A program made the translations under genes and the position numbers. This document shows positions 13,936 through 24,430 of a stretch of DNA of 64,000 bases, in pieces. Under the pieces are notes generated by a model. That model did no database searches, was not told the DNA's origin, and saw nothing but the letters and a program-made list of their open reading frames with translations. Positions within the stretch are counted from its first letter, which is position 1, and the number at the start of each line of letters is the position of its first letter. The stretch comes from Ignelater luminosus (lineage: Eukaryota; Arthropoda; Insecta; Coleoptera; Elateridae), in the NCBI GenBank assembly GCA_011009095.1, contig VTPC01090017.1:218636-282635 (forward strand), in the 5' to 3' direction.

Positions 13936-16500
13936 TGTTTGCATAATTCCCTCATTTATAAAGCTAGGACAAAATGAGAAATAATTGTTGTTGGTGCTAT
14001 TTAATATAACTAAACGCGTCAAAAAAAAAATCGAAATAATACCTAATTGAAAAAGTTGATTCGTTTCTTCAAAAACGTCACATATACGATTTTGCGTTTT
14101 ACTAACAGCGCGAATGCATTACTTCTTTTATAATAATTCTTCAGGAGTTTCCTTACAAATTTTTAAATTCGTTTTCATGCTTTTGATGTAAAGGTTCATG
14201 AAGTGAAGCACTCAAAAGCTACAGATCGATACACAAAATTTCTATTAAAGAAGTGATAGAGAGTGGTATAACTCCATTGAAGACGTTTCCATTAGGCAAC
14301 TTTAACAATTTATTCTATTCAGAGATTCTTGTACTACAAACAAGATTTGAAAATCTCTTTTTAGTTTAAGAACAAAACGATCAGTTATAAAAAGAGATTA
14401 AATAATAGAAGTTTCAGGTTTCATTTAATCAGAATCGATATGAACATTCTTAAGAAACTAGATGTTTTTTCATTTTTAGATGTTTGGTTAGGGCATCACC
14501 AAGACAGTTACAAAATCCAAACTAGATTAAGAGAGACCCGAAGAAAAATAGAAAATCTGCTTCTCTTTCTCCGATGAGAACGCTAGCGTTTATATTTAAC
14601 AAATGTTTTAAAAAATGTGGAATCAGGATGTCAGAATTGAAAAAGACTGAAAAAATCCAACGGATGATTATTTGCTTAAAAATGTGATAAACTCATGACC
14701 CAGGGATAAATAACCTCAAGATCAAAATTTTGTACTTCTCTTAACAGGAGAGTTATTTTTATCCTATTAATTTTCTAATGAAATTAATAGATTGTAACAA
14801 AAGTTTGAAACATTTTGCTTTTAGAATTTAAAAGAAAACTGCTCCAGTCGCTGTTCTTTGGTCCAAACACGTGGATGCAATGGTCAGTAGACAATTCAAT
14901 CCTTTAAAGGTTTCACGATATTATTTTAGTTTACTTCCAAAAGATTTTTCCTATACTCTATAACCAACCTTTCACAGTAGGTCAAAAGTAGATCCTTGAA
15001 AGTTCTTTCTGAATTCAATTTTGATTGCGTGACAGAAAACTCCATCTTGTTCTACAAACAATGTCTAAGTAGTCAGAACTAATGAAAAGTCATAAACTGT
15101 AGTTTGAGATGATTTTCATTATTTATAAGTTACATACCTTGATTGTTCCTTTAGTAGGATAACGATGATACGATAGATTTCTAAATTTATTCAGATAGTA
15201 TTGGTCACTTAGCTTTGGTTTAATAAAATGAATCAAAATTTATCTAAGAAGATGAATAGATTTTAATTTTGTGGTAATATTGAGCTGCTACCAGATTTTA
15301 GAAGAAAATGTACATCATCAATCCTTAAATAGCCCTGTTACATTTCTAAAGAACTGAAAAGTACACAGAATCTGAATTCTTTTTTCTTCAAACTGGAAAC
15401 GTGAGATAAATCGATATGAAACGTTAGTGCCTGCACCTGAATGAAATGATTAGCTAGAAGCTACTAACAACAAAAGGTTTGTTCCTTTTTGTACTAAAGC
15501 TGCACGGTCTGCACTTTATGTCCAAGATCCGTTACACAAACTAGGCTGAATTTATTTTGTTTGATTGCCATTAATGTAGCCAAACGAAATCTGAAACTTT
15601 CTGTCCGCAGATTATCGGTGTTGCAAACAGTGCAAGGCATGCGCAATAGTGTTTTTGGATTATCTCTGAGTGTTTCCAACATTTGACTTTCCGTTGATTT
15701 GTGCTTTGTACACTGAAGATGTTCGTTAGCTACCGAAGTTCTTTTCTCGAACTTGTCTGAATTTGAGTTCAAAATATTCCGGAATAAACGAGCTAAAGAT
15801 TACAAAAATAAAAGGCGTTATATAAGTCAATTTGATCCCGAAGGCCAGTTTTGCACACCTTTAAGCTAAAGTATTCTATTGCACTTCCGTTAGAATTGTT
15901 TCCTTGGTATAAAACAACAAACAAACAAACAAACAAAAGACAAAAAAAATCAAAATTTGTACTTGTTGATTTGAAGATTTTAACAAAACCCAGATTGATT
16001 AACCATTGAAATGCAGTAATCTTATTCCTTCCAAGAACTGAATAATTTAAAAATTCCAATAATAAGAGCTAAACATGCCCAACAATCAAAGTTCTGGTTT
16101 AGACAATAAGTAGATAGATATTTTTTGCTCAAATCAAATTTATGACAAGCTGTTGAAACTATTACTCATTCAAGCTAAAAAAAATATTTTTTTGAATTAG
16201 GCTCATATGTATAAATATCTCATAGCGTGAAGAACAGACATGTTTAGCAATGATAAGTAAAAAGTGAATAATGTTTAGTATTTTTAATATCATTTTTGCA
16301 AAAAGCGAAACATTAAATAAAGATACAGCATATTTTCTTCGGTAGCTAGAAAGAATACAAAATCTTATGACAATATTTTGAAGAGCACCTTATTTGCTCT
16401 TTACATGTTAAATGATAATCATCCAGGAGCAAGTTGAGTTGCTGTTCGTTTTAAATTATTTTTCGCAAAAAATAGAGACACAAACATGCGATTGAGAGCA
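13936..16500. other. AT-rich DNA; short (CAAA)n run
   Basis: A small (CAAA)n microsatellite lies at about 15,917-15,937. Open frames at 15,494-15,772 and 15,793-16,059 (both minus) have no known domain; the second overlaps the microsatellite. Nothing else is recognised. Confidence 0.45.
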
Positions 16501-16575
16501 AGAAAGTTTAAGTAACTTTGTAGGTTTGAGGTACACTGTCTTTAGTGAACTCTACAATAATAATACAATAACCAA

Positions 16576-17206
16576 ATGAACTTTCTAGATATCACATTAC
16601 GCAATTACAATAACCATTTTCCACAAAAATTGACAGGAAATGTGATCGTAGAGACGTATCAATTTTCTGTCCCAAATTTCTAAGGCATACAAAATAAGTG
16701 TTATAAACAATCTTGCTGATAAATCAATCGCTCTCTCACATCCCAAATTTAGAAAAACCAACATTAAAAAAATTAATGACGCGTTAACAAAAAATAACTC
16801 CCCCCCCCCACAGAATTTATAAATAAATACGTAAAAAAACGTATTAAGTATTTACCTACACAATAAACATAAACAACGACAAAATAACCAAAACATGTTA
16901 CATAAAATACAAAATACTTCCAAAAACACACAAACACTCAATTAGGATTCAGAAATTATAACACTTGACAACCACTAATAAATTAAAATCTGCAACTGGA
17001 AAAATATTGAATCGGAATTAATAAATAAAATTATCTGTGCTGAATTTAATTCTAATTGTTTTGGACAAACAAAACAGTATGTCAAAAACCGTATAAACCA
17101 ACACAAAACTGACGTCATTAACAATAAAAGTAATACAGGCCTAACCAAACACGCTTTAGAGAACTTGCAATAATTTGATTTTTTTGAAGTTTTGACTTTC
17201 AAATAA
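16576..17206 (+). pseudogene. Penelope-like element, RT C-terminus and GIY-YIG remnant
   Basis: Penelope-like elements encode a reverse transcriptase fused to a C-terminal GIY-YIG endonuclease. Here the C-terminal part survives in three frames. 16,576-16,680 reads MNFLDITLRNYNN, like the INFLDI block near the end of the reverse transcriptase. From 16,652 a second frame reads RRINFLSQ then SKAYKISVINNLADKSIALS, matching the linker before the endonuclease. A C10 run at 16,800-16,809 breaks the frame, after which EFINKYVKKRI (16,813 onward) continues in another frame. 17,027-17,173 reads CFGQTKQYVKNRINQHKTDV, equivalent to the YIG-Q-T-K strand and catalytic-Arg helix. Tyr-Ile of the YIG motif are replaced by Cys-Phe. 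TAA at 17,171 interrupts the tail. Most of the reverse transcriptase is missing or unrecognisable upstream. Inactive. Confidence 0.8.
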
Positions 17207-19447
17207 TAGATTAGCCTTCTGATTTGATTATTTATTCAAAATTTGGTTTGTGGCTTGAAAACTAAATTTATTTAGGTACGCGGTTGTCAAGATCGAAACT
17301 TTTGTTTTTAGAGTTAGAATAGTTGCTGGTTGTTTTGAAATTTCTAAGGTAGCAGAAGCCGCTTTTAGAAGCGTTCAGTCGAGTTCAAGAGTCTCAAATT
17401 ACAATTATTGGTAAGATCGCGAATCAATTAATTTATCAACTGTCTTTAAGGTCTGAATTGTCTTGATGGTTTTATTTGTTGGGGAAATTCCTACTATGTA
17501 ATCATCGATTTGGACTTGTCAAAACTATTTCTAACTAGGTCTCCTGTCTTTTTAATGCAATCATCCAAGACTGAACCTCGCAGATTAAATATGTAGATGC
17601 CAAAAGCCTTAGAAGACACCATTAGCTACTCTTATTTGGAGACTGTCATGGAATTAAGCTTTAAATTTGTCGCTGGTTAGACTTCGGAGTTTTTGAATTT
17701 GGAAAACGGTAAAACTGACTTTTGGAAGGAGAAGATTTCTTAGCAATCTCTGGTTGTCTGTAAATAAGAGGCAATCAATCAGTCTTCCATGTATAAAATG
17801 CCAAACACCATAATAAAAGAATTAAGATAGTATCAGATCAATTAATTAATTGCCTATTGATTAGCAAGTATTAAGAAGGAAGGCCGTCTAGTACACCTTT
17901 GGGTTACTTGCAATTTTATAAGATGGATCATGAATTCAACCATTAAGAGCAACAAAAAATGTTTTAACTCAAAATCTCCGGTGTATTAAATATAAAGGCA
18001 AATTTATAAGCAAAAACGAGTTTTCGATTTGGTTGGAAATTTAATCAAATAATTTAGTTGTTGAATGAGTATAACTAGACTTAAAAGGTAGATTGGTGAT
18101 TAGCATCTTTGATAACGTACAAAATTGTAAAAATCCCGACGCAGAAAACTATGTTTGTCATCGTTCCACCGTTCCACATAGAAATCAATAAATCAAAAAG
18201 TGATAGGGTGTAGAAACTTCCCCTACATTTGATATTAGGTAAAACCAGACTTCTGTGGTGAAAGTGTGGCAGCTACTCACTTATAACAGTTTATAAAAGA
18301 GTTCGACACTGCACCAGTAGCAAAATCTCCGTAGGAGATTATTGTGTTGAAAGACAGTAAGTATTCTTTTGTGGAAACATTTTTAGTAAGCGTTGCCGAT
18401 GATAAGTAACTTTGTACGTTTAATGAATCTTAAATAGATATCCAATAGTTGAGACACCTCCATGCCCAGAGAAGAACTCCATCCGAGTCATAGGGCATTG
18501 AACGAAAGTAGCATTTCCACCATGACTGCTGGCTTGGACGGATCACGCCAAAAACCTTCTTGTTCTGGCGTAGAGATGATTTTACTTGTCGTTTCCCAGA
18601 TAAGGCTATAATTGAAGGAGTCGGTTTTCTGGTCGGTACCACTTTAACCAAAATTTAAGATTGCAGAGACAGAGACACGAATGTTAGTAACAAAAAAGAA
18701 AAACGATAAGCAGTTATAACTGCATCTAAAATAAAAGCAGATTCGGCAGCAGATTGAAGATCTTTGATATTAATTCTCACAATGCGTTTTTAATAACAGT
18801 GTGCAGACCAATTATTTAGATGACAACTTGGTAGCAAACTCTAGAGCCTCTGAAAACAATGTATTGTAAGTACTAAAAGAGCAAAATGTATAGAGATGTT
18901 TGGTTAATGGACGAAACTGATTGAATCGTCATAGTACCAACAGGTACGAAAACAGGCCATATATATATAGTATTAGGTCCTACATTAAGTCGAACTTCTT
19001 TGAGACTAGACTTCTTTCTTCTCGCGCAGTGAGCAAAAGGGTTCTACGAGAAGTAGACGAAAGAGCGGTGATGACTGCTTTGGAAATTGCGGTTGCCAAC
19101 GGCTCCACCATTCTGTTTCTTCATTCTTCGGTTCCCTAACCTGTTCGCAACAATACGAAATTCAGGTTTGATTGATCTAGTGTATAGCAACAATTTATGT
19201 GTGCATTGTCAAAATATGGTGCTTCAGCTCGTACCGATTTTATGCAACTTTGTCAAGCCTTATTAGTCATCTTTTTGAATGTCAAAGCGCTCAGCGTCAT
19301 GATAAGTGTCTGGCTTCTACGGCAAAAAAGGTAGCACTTTGAAATACCTGTTTTGAGCATGTGTTTTGTGATTGCGTTAAAACGAGTAACGCACATTAAT
19401 GATTTTCAGAAAACAAAAACGGAAACTTCTACGACTTTAAAACATTA
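17207..19447. other. Unassigned DNA
   Basis: No supported gene. A minus-strand frame at 18,430-18,651 (73 codons) and a plus frame at 18,921-19,139 were examined for Tc1-type motifs without a convincing match. Confidence 0.4.
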
Positions 19448-20180
19448 TACAGGATGTCCCACCTGAATTACATAATACTTTACAGGAGTGTTTTTCGGTC
19501 AAAAACAAGCAGAAAATTCCTAATAAATATATTGTCTCAAATGCAAAGTTCTCGAGAGAAACACATACTGTATATTTAAAAATCATAGAAATTTACAATA
19601 AACAAACAAAAATTAGTTGATGACAATAATTATAAAAATGAAATTGTATTTTACTAAAACTAAACTAAACTAAAAGTTTATTTTATGCCTGACGGGGCTC
19701 CAGCACATTTTTCCATAAGAGTGAGGGAATATTTAAACGCAACATTCGTCAATAATTGAATTGGGCGAAGTAGACTTGTACCATGGCCGCCTCGTTCATC
19801 AGATCTAAATGTTCTAGGCTTATGTATATGAGAATATTTAAAATTATTAGTTTATTCGGAACCTATTGTAGACGTGGATCACTTACGAAACAAAACTGAA
19901 AACTCTTTTAACCATGCCAGACAGGATTCGGGTATTTTTGAACATTTAATAAATTTTTTTAAGATGAGAATTCGTGCTTGCGTTCAAACACATGGTGAGC
20001 ACAGTGAACATCTTTTGTAAGAGCTAAGTAATTTTTGTTTGTTTATTGTGAATTTGTATGATTTTTAAATCAATGTGTTTCTCTCTAAAACTTTGCATTT
20101 GAGACTATATGTTTTTTGTTTGTTTTTGACCCAAGAACACTCCTGTAAAGTATTGGGTACTTAAGGTGAGACACCTTGTA
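19448..20180 (+). mobile_element. Mariner-like element with ~150-bp terminal inverted repeats
   Basis: The left end starts TACAGGATGTC at 19,448 and the right end, read in reverse complement from 20,180, starts TACAAGGTGTC. The two arms can be aligned for about 150 bp (about 19,448-19,614 against 20,030-20,180) and share the block ATACTTTACAGGAGTGTT. TA dinucleotides flank both ends, as expected for the Tc1/mariner (IS630) superfamily. The arms differ at many positions, so the copy is old. It encloses a C-terminal transposase fragment only. Confidence 0.87.
19682..20020 (+). pseudogene. Tc1/mariner-superfamily transposase, C-terminal part
   Basis: The frame reads FMPDGAPAHFSIRVREYLNA, then VPWPPRSSDLNVLG, and ends at a natural-looking TAA (20,018-20,020). 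In intact insect relatives the first block carries the second catalytic Asp (DGAPAH) and the second block is WPPRSPDLNxLDFFLW, whose last Asp is probably the third. The spacing between them is 41 residues, so I call it DD41D-like. Two in-frame TGA codons sit where Trp is expected, and the third catalytic Asp is Gly (GGC). The N-terminal DNA-binding domain and first Asp are absent. Dead fragment inside a pair of inverted repeats; it could only be mobilised in trans. Confidence 0.83.
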
Positions 20181-20486
20181 TAAATATAATTTAAAAAAGA
20201 CAAACCCTCTAAAAAATAATTCTATTGTACTTAAGTCCAGATTAGTTGATAATGGCATTAATTGGCATTCGTCTCAAGGATTACGCTGTAGCTTCTTCTG
20301 GATATCAAAAAGAACATGGAAATTCGATATATTTTTCTTTAGTTTGATAACAAAAACATGTAGGAGGGCGATTGAGAAATTAAGGGAAGGTTTTCAGGCA
20401 TTTCACGCCAAAATTTGCATGCAAGCAGTTTCCATAGGCAAGAAGAAAAGTGAGAATTATTTGTGCTAAGCTGCAGTTTTGCAATA

Positions 20487-21250
20487 GTTAGACGATGTGT
20501 TTTAATGATGTATGGGGGGAGTATAGCGTCGTTAATTGTAGAAACAAAAAAATATCACTTGAGAAAGTTTTGCAGAACAATTACCTCTATATTTTGAAAA
20601 TACTTGCAACATTCAGAGTGTTCCATAAAAGCATGACATGCGAACTTCATCACTATAGGTTCGTATGTGATATTTATGCAGAGCTTTGTTTGTTATTAGA
20701 TTTAGATAAAAATCATTTTGGGGATTTTGAAAGGTATAGCAAGGAGAACCAAAAAGTTAAGATTGCCACAAGGGTGGAATATCCCTATGTTTCAAGATAG
20801 CGAGACAGTCTAAAGGTGTATTGTTAATAATAAACAGATGTACCAAAATAAAAAATCTTGGCTTCTTATCTCAATTATTGCTCTTGCGTTGATAAACCGT
20901 ATCGCTGACCTAATTACGCATTCATTTAAAATTAAGATTCAGTACTATTGTTGAATTAGTGTATTTTTGCTTAAAGCTCTTCTCAACAAAACAAAAATTG
21001 AGATTGAGAATTTTTTGCTATCTTGAAAAATAAAGATACTTTACTCTTGTGGCAATTTCAACTTTTTGGTCCTCCTCAAAATGATTTGTATCTAAATCTA
21101 AAGATAAAGCTCTGTATAAATCGCATATAAACATGGAGTTTTAAAACGTAGAGTTAATTGTTCTGTACAACTTTCTCAAGTAACTTTTTTTTTACAAGTA
21201 ACAACGCTTTGCTTCTTCCATATATGGCTACAACACTTTGTATAACTAAC
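20487..21250. repeat. Large imperfect palindrome (foldback/MITE)
   Basis: The left arm (about 20,487-20,812) pairs with the right arm (about 21,003-21,250). Matching blocks include ACTTGAGAAAGTT with CAGAACAATTA, GCAGAGCTTT, TTAGATTTAGATA with AATCATTTTG, ACCAAAAAGTT and TTTTTCAAGATAGC. The left arm is longer by small insertions. The outer ends read GTTAGACGATGTGTT on the left and GTTATACAAAGTGTT on the right in reverse complement. The middle (about 20,813-21,002) is unique. The plus-strand frame at 20,495-20,800 lies within the arm and is not a gene. No transposase seen. Confidence 0.8.
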
Positions 21251-22440
21251 GCAAGATTCCAGCTCAGTACAAATAACTTCCATTTTCTTCTTACTTACTT
21301 ATGAGAACTCTATTTATTGCCTGCAAAGTTTCATTTAAATCAGCATGTTGTGTCTGAAAACCTTCCCAAAGATCTTTAGACTCTACAGATACTATAGACA
21401 TAATGTACGTGGCTTAGCGAAAAACAAAGAAAAACAAAATTCTGTTTACCTATTGCAAACATTTTTAAGACTATATTTTATTTATCTAAACTCAGTTCTT
21501 TCATCTAGAACGCCGGCAACTCAGGATCTCTGCTACCACCTGAAAGCTCGCAACTAACGATGAGTGATTTAAAGTCCCAAATTTGTGCAAAAAGAATTCA
21601 ATGGTAATCTTAGAAAAAAGACTTGTAAAAATGCATTTTGGCAATCTTCAGAAAAAGTCAAGCATCACAAAAATTGAAAAAATAAATTGATAGAATAAAT
21701 GAAAGAATTAAGAAAAGGTTAAGAAAATTTGTTAAAATTTTATTAAATGCTTCTATGTTATACAAATGCCACACCATGTCAATTCTAAAAAAGATATTTT
21801 AACTTTTTAGGTATCTCTAAAATGGCTGCAAAAATTTTCTTTACTATTCACTAATGCAATAGTGTTGTTTAACAAATTGAAAATCATTGAGATAGTAGCA
21901 GATTATGGATATGTATTTGCTTGGGTTCATCTGGAATCTCCATATCAGAGTTTTGCTCTACTCTGACTGTTCAGATACTGATTGAGAAAAGACGGCGTTA
22001 CTTTCAAAAAATACGATATGTCAGAAAAAGCTTGGCCTGCTCTGTAAGGACAGATATTATATAAATTAGATAGTTTGTATCATACCCAACAAACAAGCAG
22101 AAAAGAACCCATGAGATTTTGAGCCGTTATGGTAAATCCATTGAATGTTCAATAAAAGGTCACGTCAAGATCAAGAAAAGGATTTAAGGTAACTATGCCG
22201 AGATAAATAACCGACAGTAATAATCTCTGTAATTATTTTGACACTTTCCTATAATTAAATTTTAATTGAAAGCTCAGAGCAGTTTAAAGACGAATCATGA
22301 ACTCTTTTTGATGTTTCAGACATTGATTGCGATAAAGATGGGCACTTATTTTACCAGGAAATAAGAGTAATAAAAACTATCATTTTTCGATTTCTCCATA
22401 TATTTTATCCATTCCCCTTGAAACGACTTTAACTCCTTTG
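21251..22440. other. Unassigned AT-rich DNA
   Basis: No element end or coding motif was recognised. The plus frame at 21,345-21,557 has no known domain. Confidence 0.4.
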
Positions 22441-22449
22441 ATAAGAAAA

Positions 22450-22950
22450 AGAAGAGAAACCCAACCGTCCTCAAGGCTTCTGTGTCGCTTAGAAAATTTT
22501 ATTTACAAAAAGATTTCTTCAAAACTCGAAACAAGAAATAATCCGAGGGAACCAGAATTACAAGTGAATAGTTCAGTTGCCGAAATCCACAACTGAATGG
22601 AAGCTTACGCTTTTACTGACATGTGTGCCGTCGTGTTGTTATGAAGAGGAGTTTTCTCATTGTGCTAGTGTAGCTCACTTCAATTGTGGTTGTCTTGTGT
22701 GACATGAACACCTAGAGCAAAAGTTCCTCCTCATCCCAGACAGTTGCCATGATCTGGAACTTTTCGGGGTAGGGGAAGTCTTGCACTTTTACTGCACAGA
22801 TTCTATTTTGAACTCAATATCTCTGCTATACACCCAAGTCTCATCTCCAGTCACCAAACGATAAAAAAAATAATTTAGTTCTCACGGAATATCTGACAGA
22901 GCTAGAGCCTCGTGTCTTTCTGAAATGACGTCAGCATTCTCGGAACCTAT
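22450..22950 (-). pseudogene. Mariner (D34D-type) transposase remnant
   Basis: Reading the minus strand from about 22,946: VPRMLTSFQKDTRL (the conserved block before the catalytic core), then RLVTGDETWVY at 22,828-22,860 with the first catalytic Asp at 22,843-22,845. After it comes a stop in place of an expected Trp, then SPTPKSSR. LHNNTTAHMSVKA at about 22,610-22,648 corresponds to LHHDNAPAHMS, so the second Asp has become Asn. VPSDYFLFRVLKKS at about 22,510-22,552 holds the third Asp, followed by FLSDTEALRTV. At least three frameshifts and several stops separate the blocks. No terminal inverted repeats were found. It faces away from the pogo-type remnant that begins 350 bp to the right. Confidence 0.8.
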
Positions 22951-23300
22951 CATACACTAAACGTGGAGAAGTTCGACTTTTGTAAATTATTTCAATTGTT
23001 CGAGAAACTTTCATTCTTCTGTCTGTCCGACAAAATTATATCCCAGACTTTCTCGCATATCATTGAGTGTGAAGATCATCTGTAATACTTGTCATCCCAC
23101 TTAAACAGCTTGCTTCAAAATTTATAGGATGTGGAGAAGACTCACCATAAACTGTAACCATGCATTTATAAATTTCTTTCGGCTCAATCTACTTTTTATT
23201 AGATTCACAAGAGGATTCTTTTGAGATGCTGTCTTTCTGAAAATACCAAACCTACCAGGATTATAGCTCTGATGCTTTAAATAGGGCTTAAAGGGAAATA

Positions 23301-24430
23301 ACAAATGGACATTTAACCTACGAGCAGGCTTCAGGCCAATTTAATATTCCTAAAAGAACTTTGCCCAATGAAGCAAAACATATATGTAAATACAGTACTG
23401 CCATTGCTTGTAGAAAGATCTCTAGGGGCTATCTTGATAGCAGCTGCAGAGTTTGATAGTCCTCTAACTGGTGTGGAATCAGGAATGGTGATGAAACGAC
23501 ATTTAGACAAGCAAAGTGCAACTTTAACAACATTTAAAGACCATCTAGCTGGAAAAGATTAGTGTATAGAAGCATATTTTTATAACTTGGAACAATCACT
23601 CGTTGGTATTCCACCAATCAACATATTAAATTACAATGACCAACCTGATAGATCGACCCGGTACTAAAAGGTGTGGAACTAGATATCCTGAGAGAATCCT
23701 GGATTCAACAAAGATAGCAATATCATTAATGTTTGCAACAACTGCAGATGACAAATTCCTTCCACCGTACATCATCTACAAGGCAGGACAAATTTATGAT
23801 GGGTAGTGTATTGGTGGGCCTAGTCGTACTAGGTACAATCGTACCAAATCAGAGTGGTTTGAAGACTGGTTCCTCAATATCGTACTTCCTTGGGCTAGGT
23901 CTTTACCAAGAACTACGGTGATTATTGGGGACAACTGATTATCCCACTTAAATATTCAAGTTCTAATAGAATGTCGGCGCAACGACATTCGATTTGTGTT
24001 CCTACCACCAAACCTAACACAATCGTTTGATGTGAGTTTTTTTCGGCTCTTAAAAGCAGCGTGGAGAAGTATCTTAACGGATTCAAGAGAAAAGGCAATC
24101 AATTAGTCTTGCTTTCCATCTTTATCAAGACTGTTGCTAGACAAGATTAAAATGAACACAAAATGGTTTTAGAACAAAAGGCATCTACCCGTTCAAGTTA
24201 AACGAGGTTCTTAAAAAACTACAGGAACATGGAGGAAATATACGATGGTACATATTGAACCAGGAAAAAGTGTGTCATGAAAATCTTGAGAATGACTTAC
24301 AGAAGGAAGATAGTGTTGATGATGATCTAGACGACAACGTAGAAAAAAAATACAAAGAAAAAATATCAAATGAAATCAATCTGAATCAACCAGAAGGTCA
24401 AATCCAAAGAGAAGGAGGAAGATGACTAAT
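23301..24430 (+). pseudogene. Pogo/Jerky-type DDE transposase remnant
   Basis: Blocks appear in the expected order for the pogo (DDE_1) superfamily. A psq-type helix-turn-helix LTYEQASGQFNIPKRTL starts near 23,316. A CENP-B-type segment follows, with MVMKRHLDKQSATLTTFKDH and LAGKD near 23,490-23,560. NYN near 23,630 stands where NYDET is expected, so the first catalytic Asp is lost. PPYIIYKA-like sequence follows near 23,765, then VIIGDN near 23,918 with the second Asp at 23,930-23,932. FLPPNLT follows, with a shortened TQSFD holding the third Asp at 24,029-24,031 (32 residues apart). YPF-like and acidic tail blocks follow to about 24,430. Part of the region between the DNA-binding domain and the core is deleted, and several frame changes and stops are present. 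Inactive; no terminal repeats identified. Confidence 0.8.

Noticed and set aside
18430-18651. Minus-strand frame tested as a Tc1-type transposase (FQHxN-like sequence near 18,345)
   Set aside because: Motifs did not line up in a consistent order and no terminal repeats were found.
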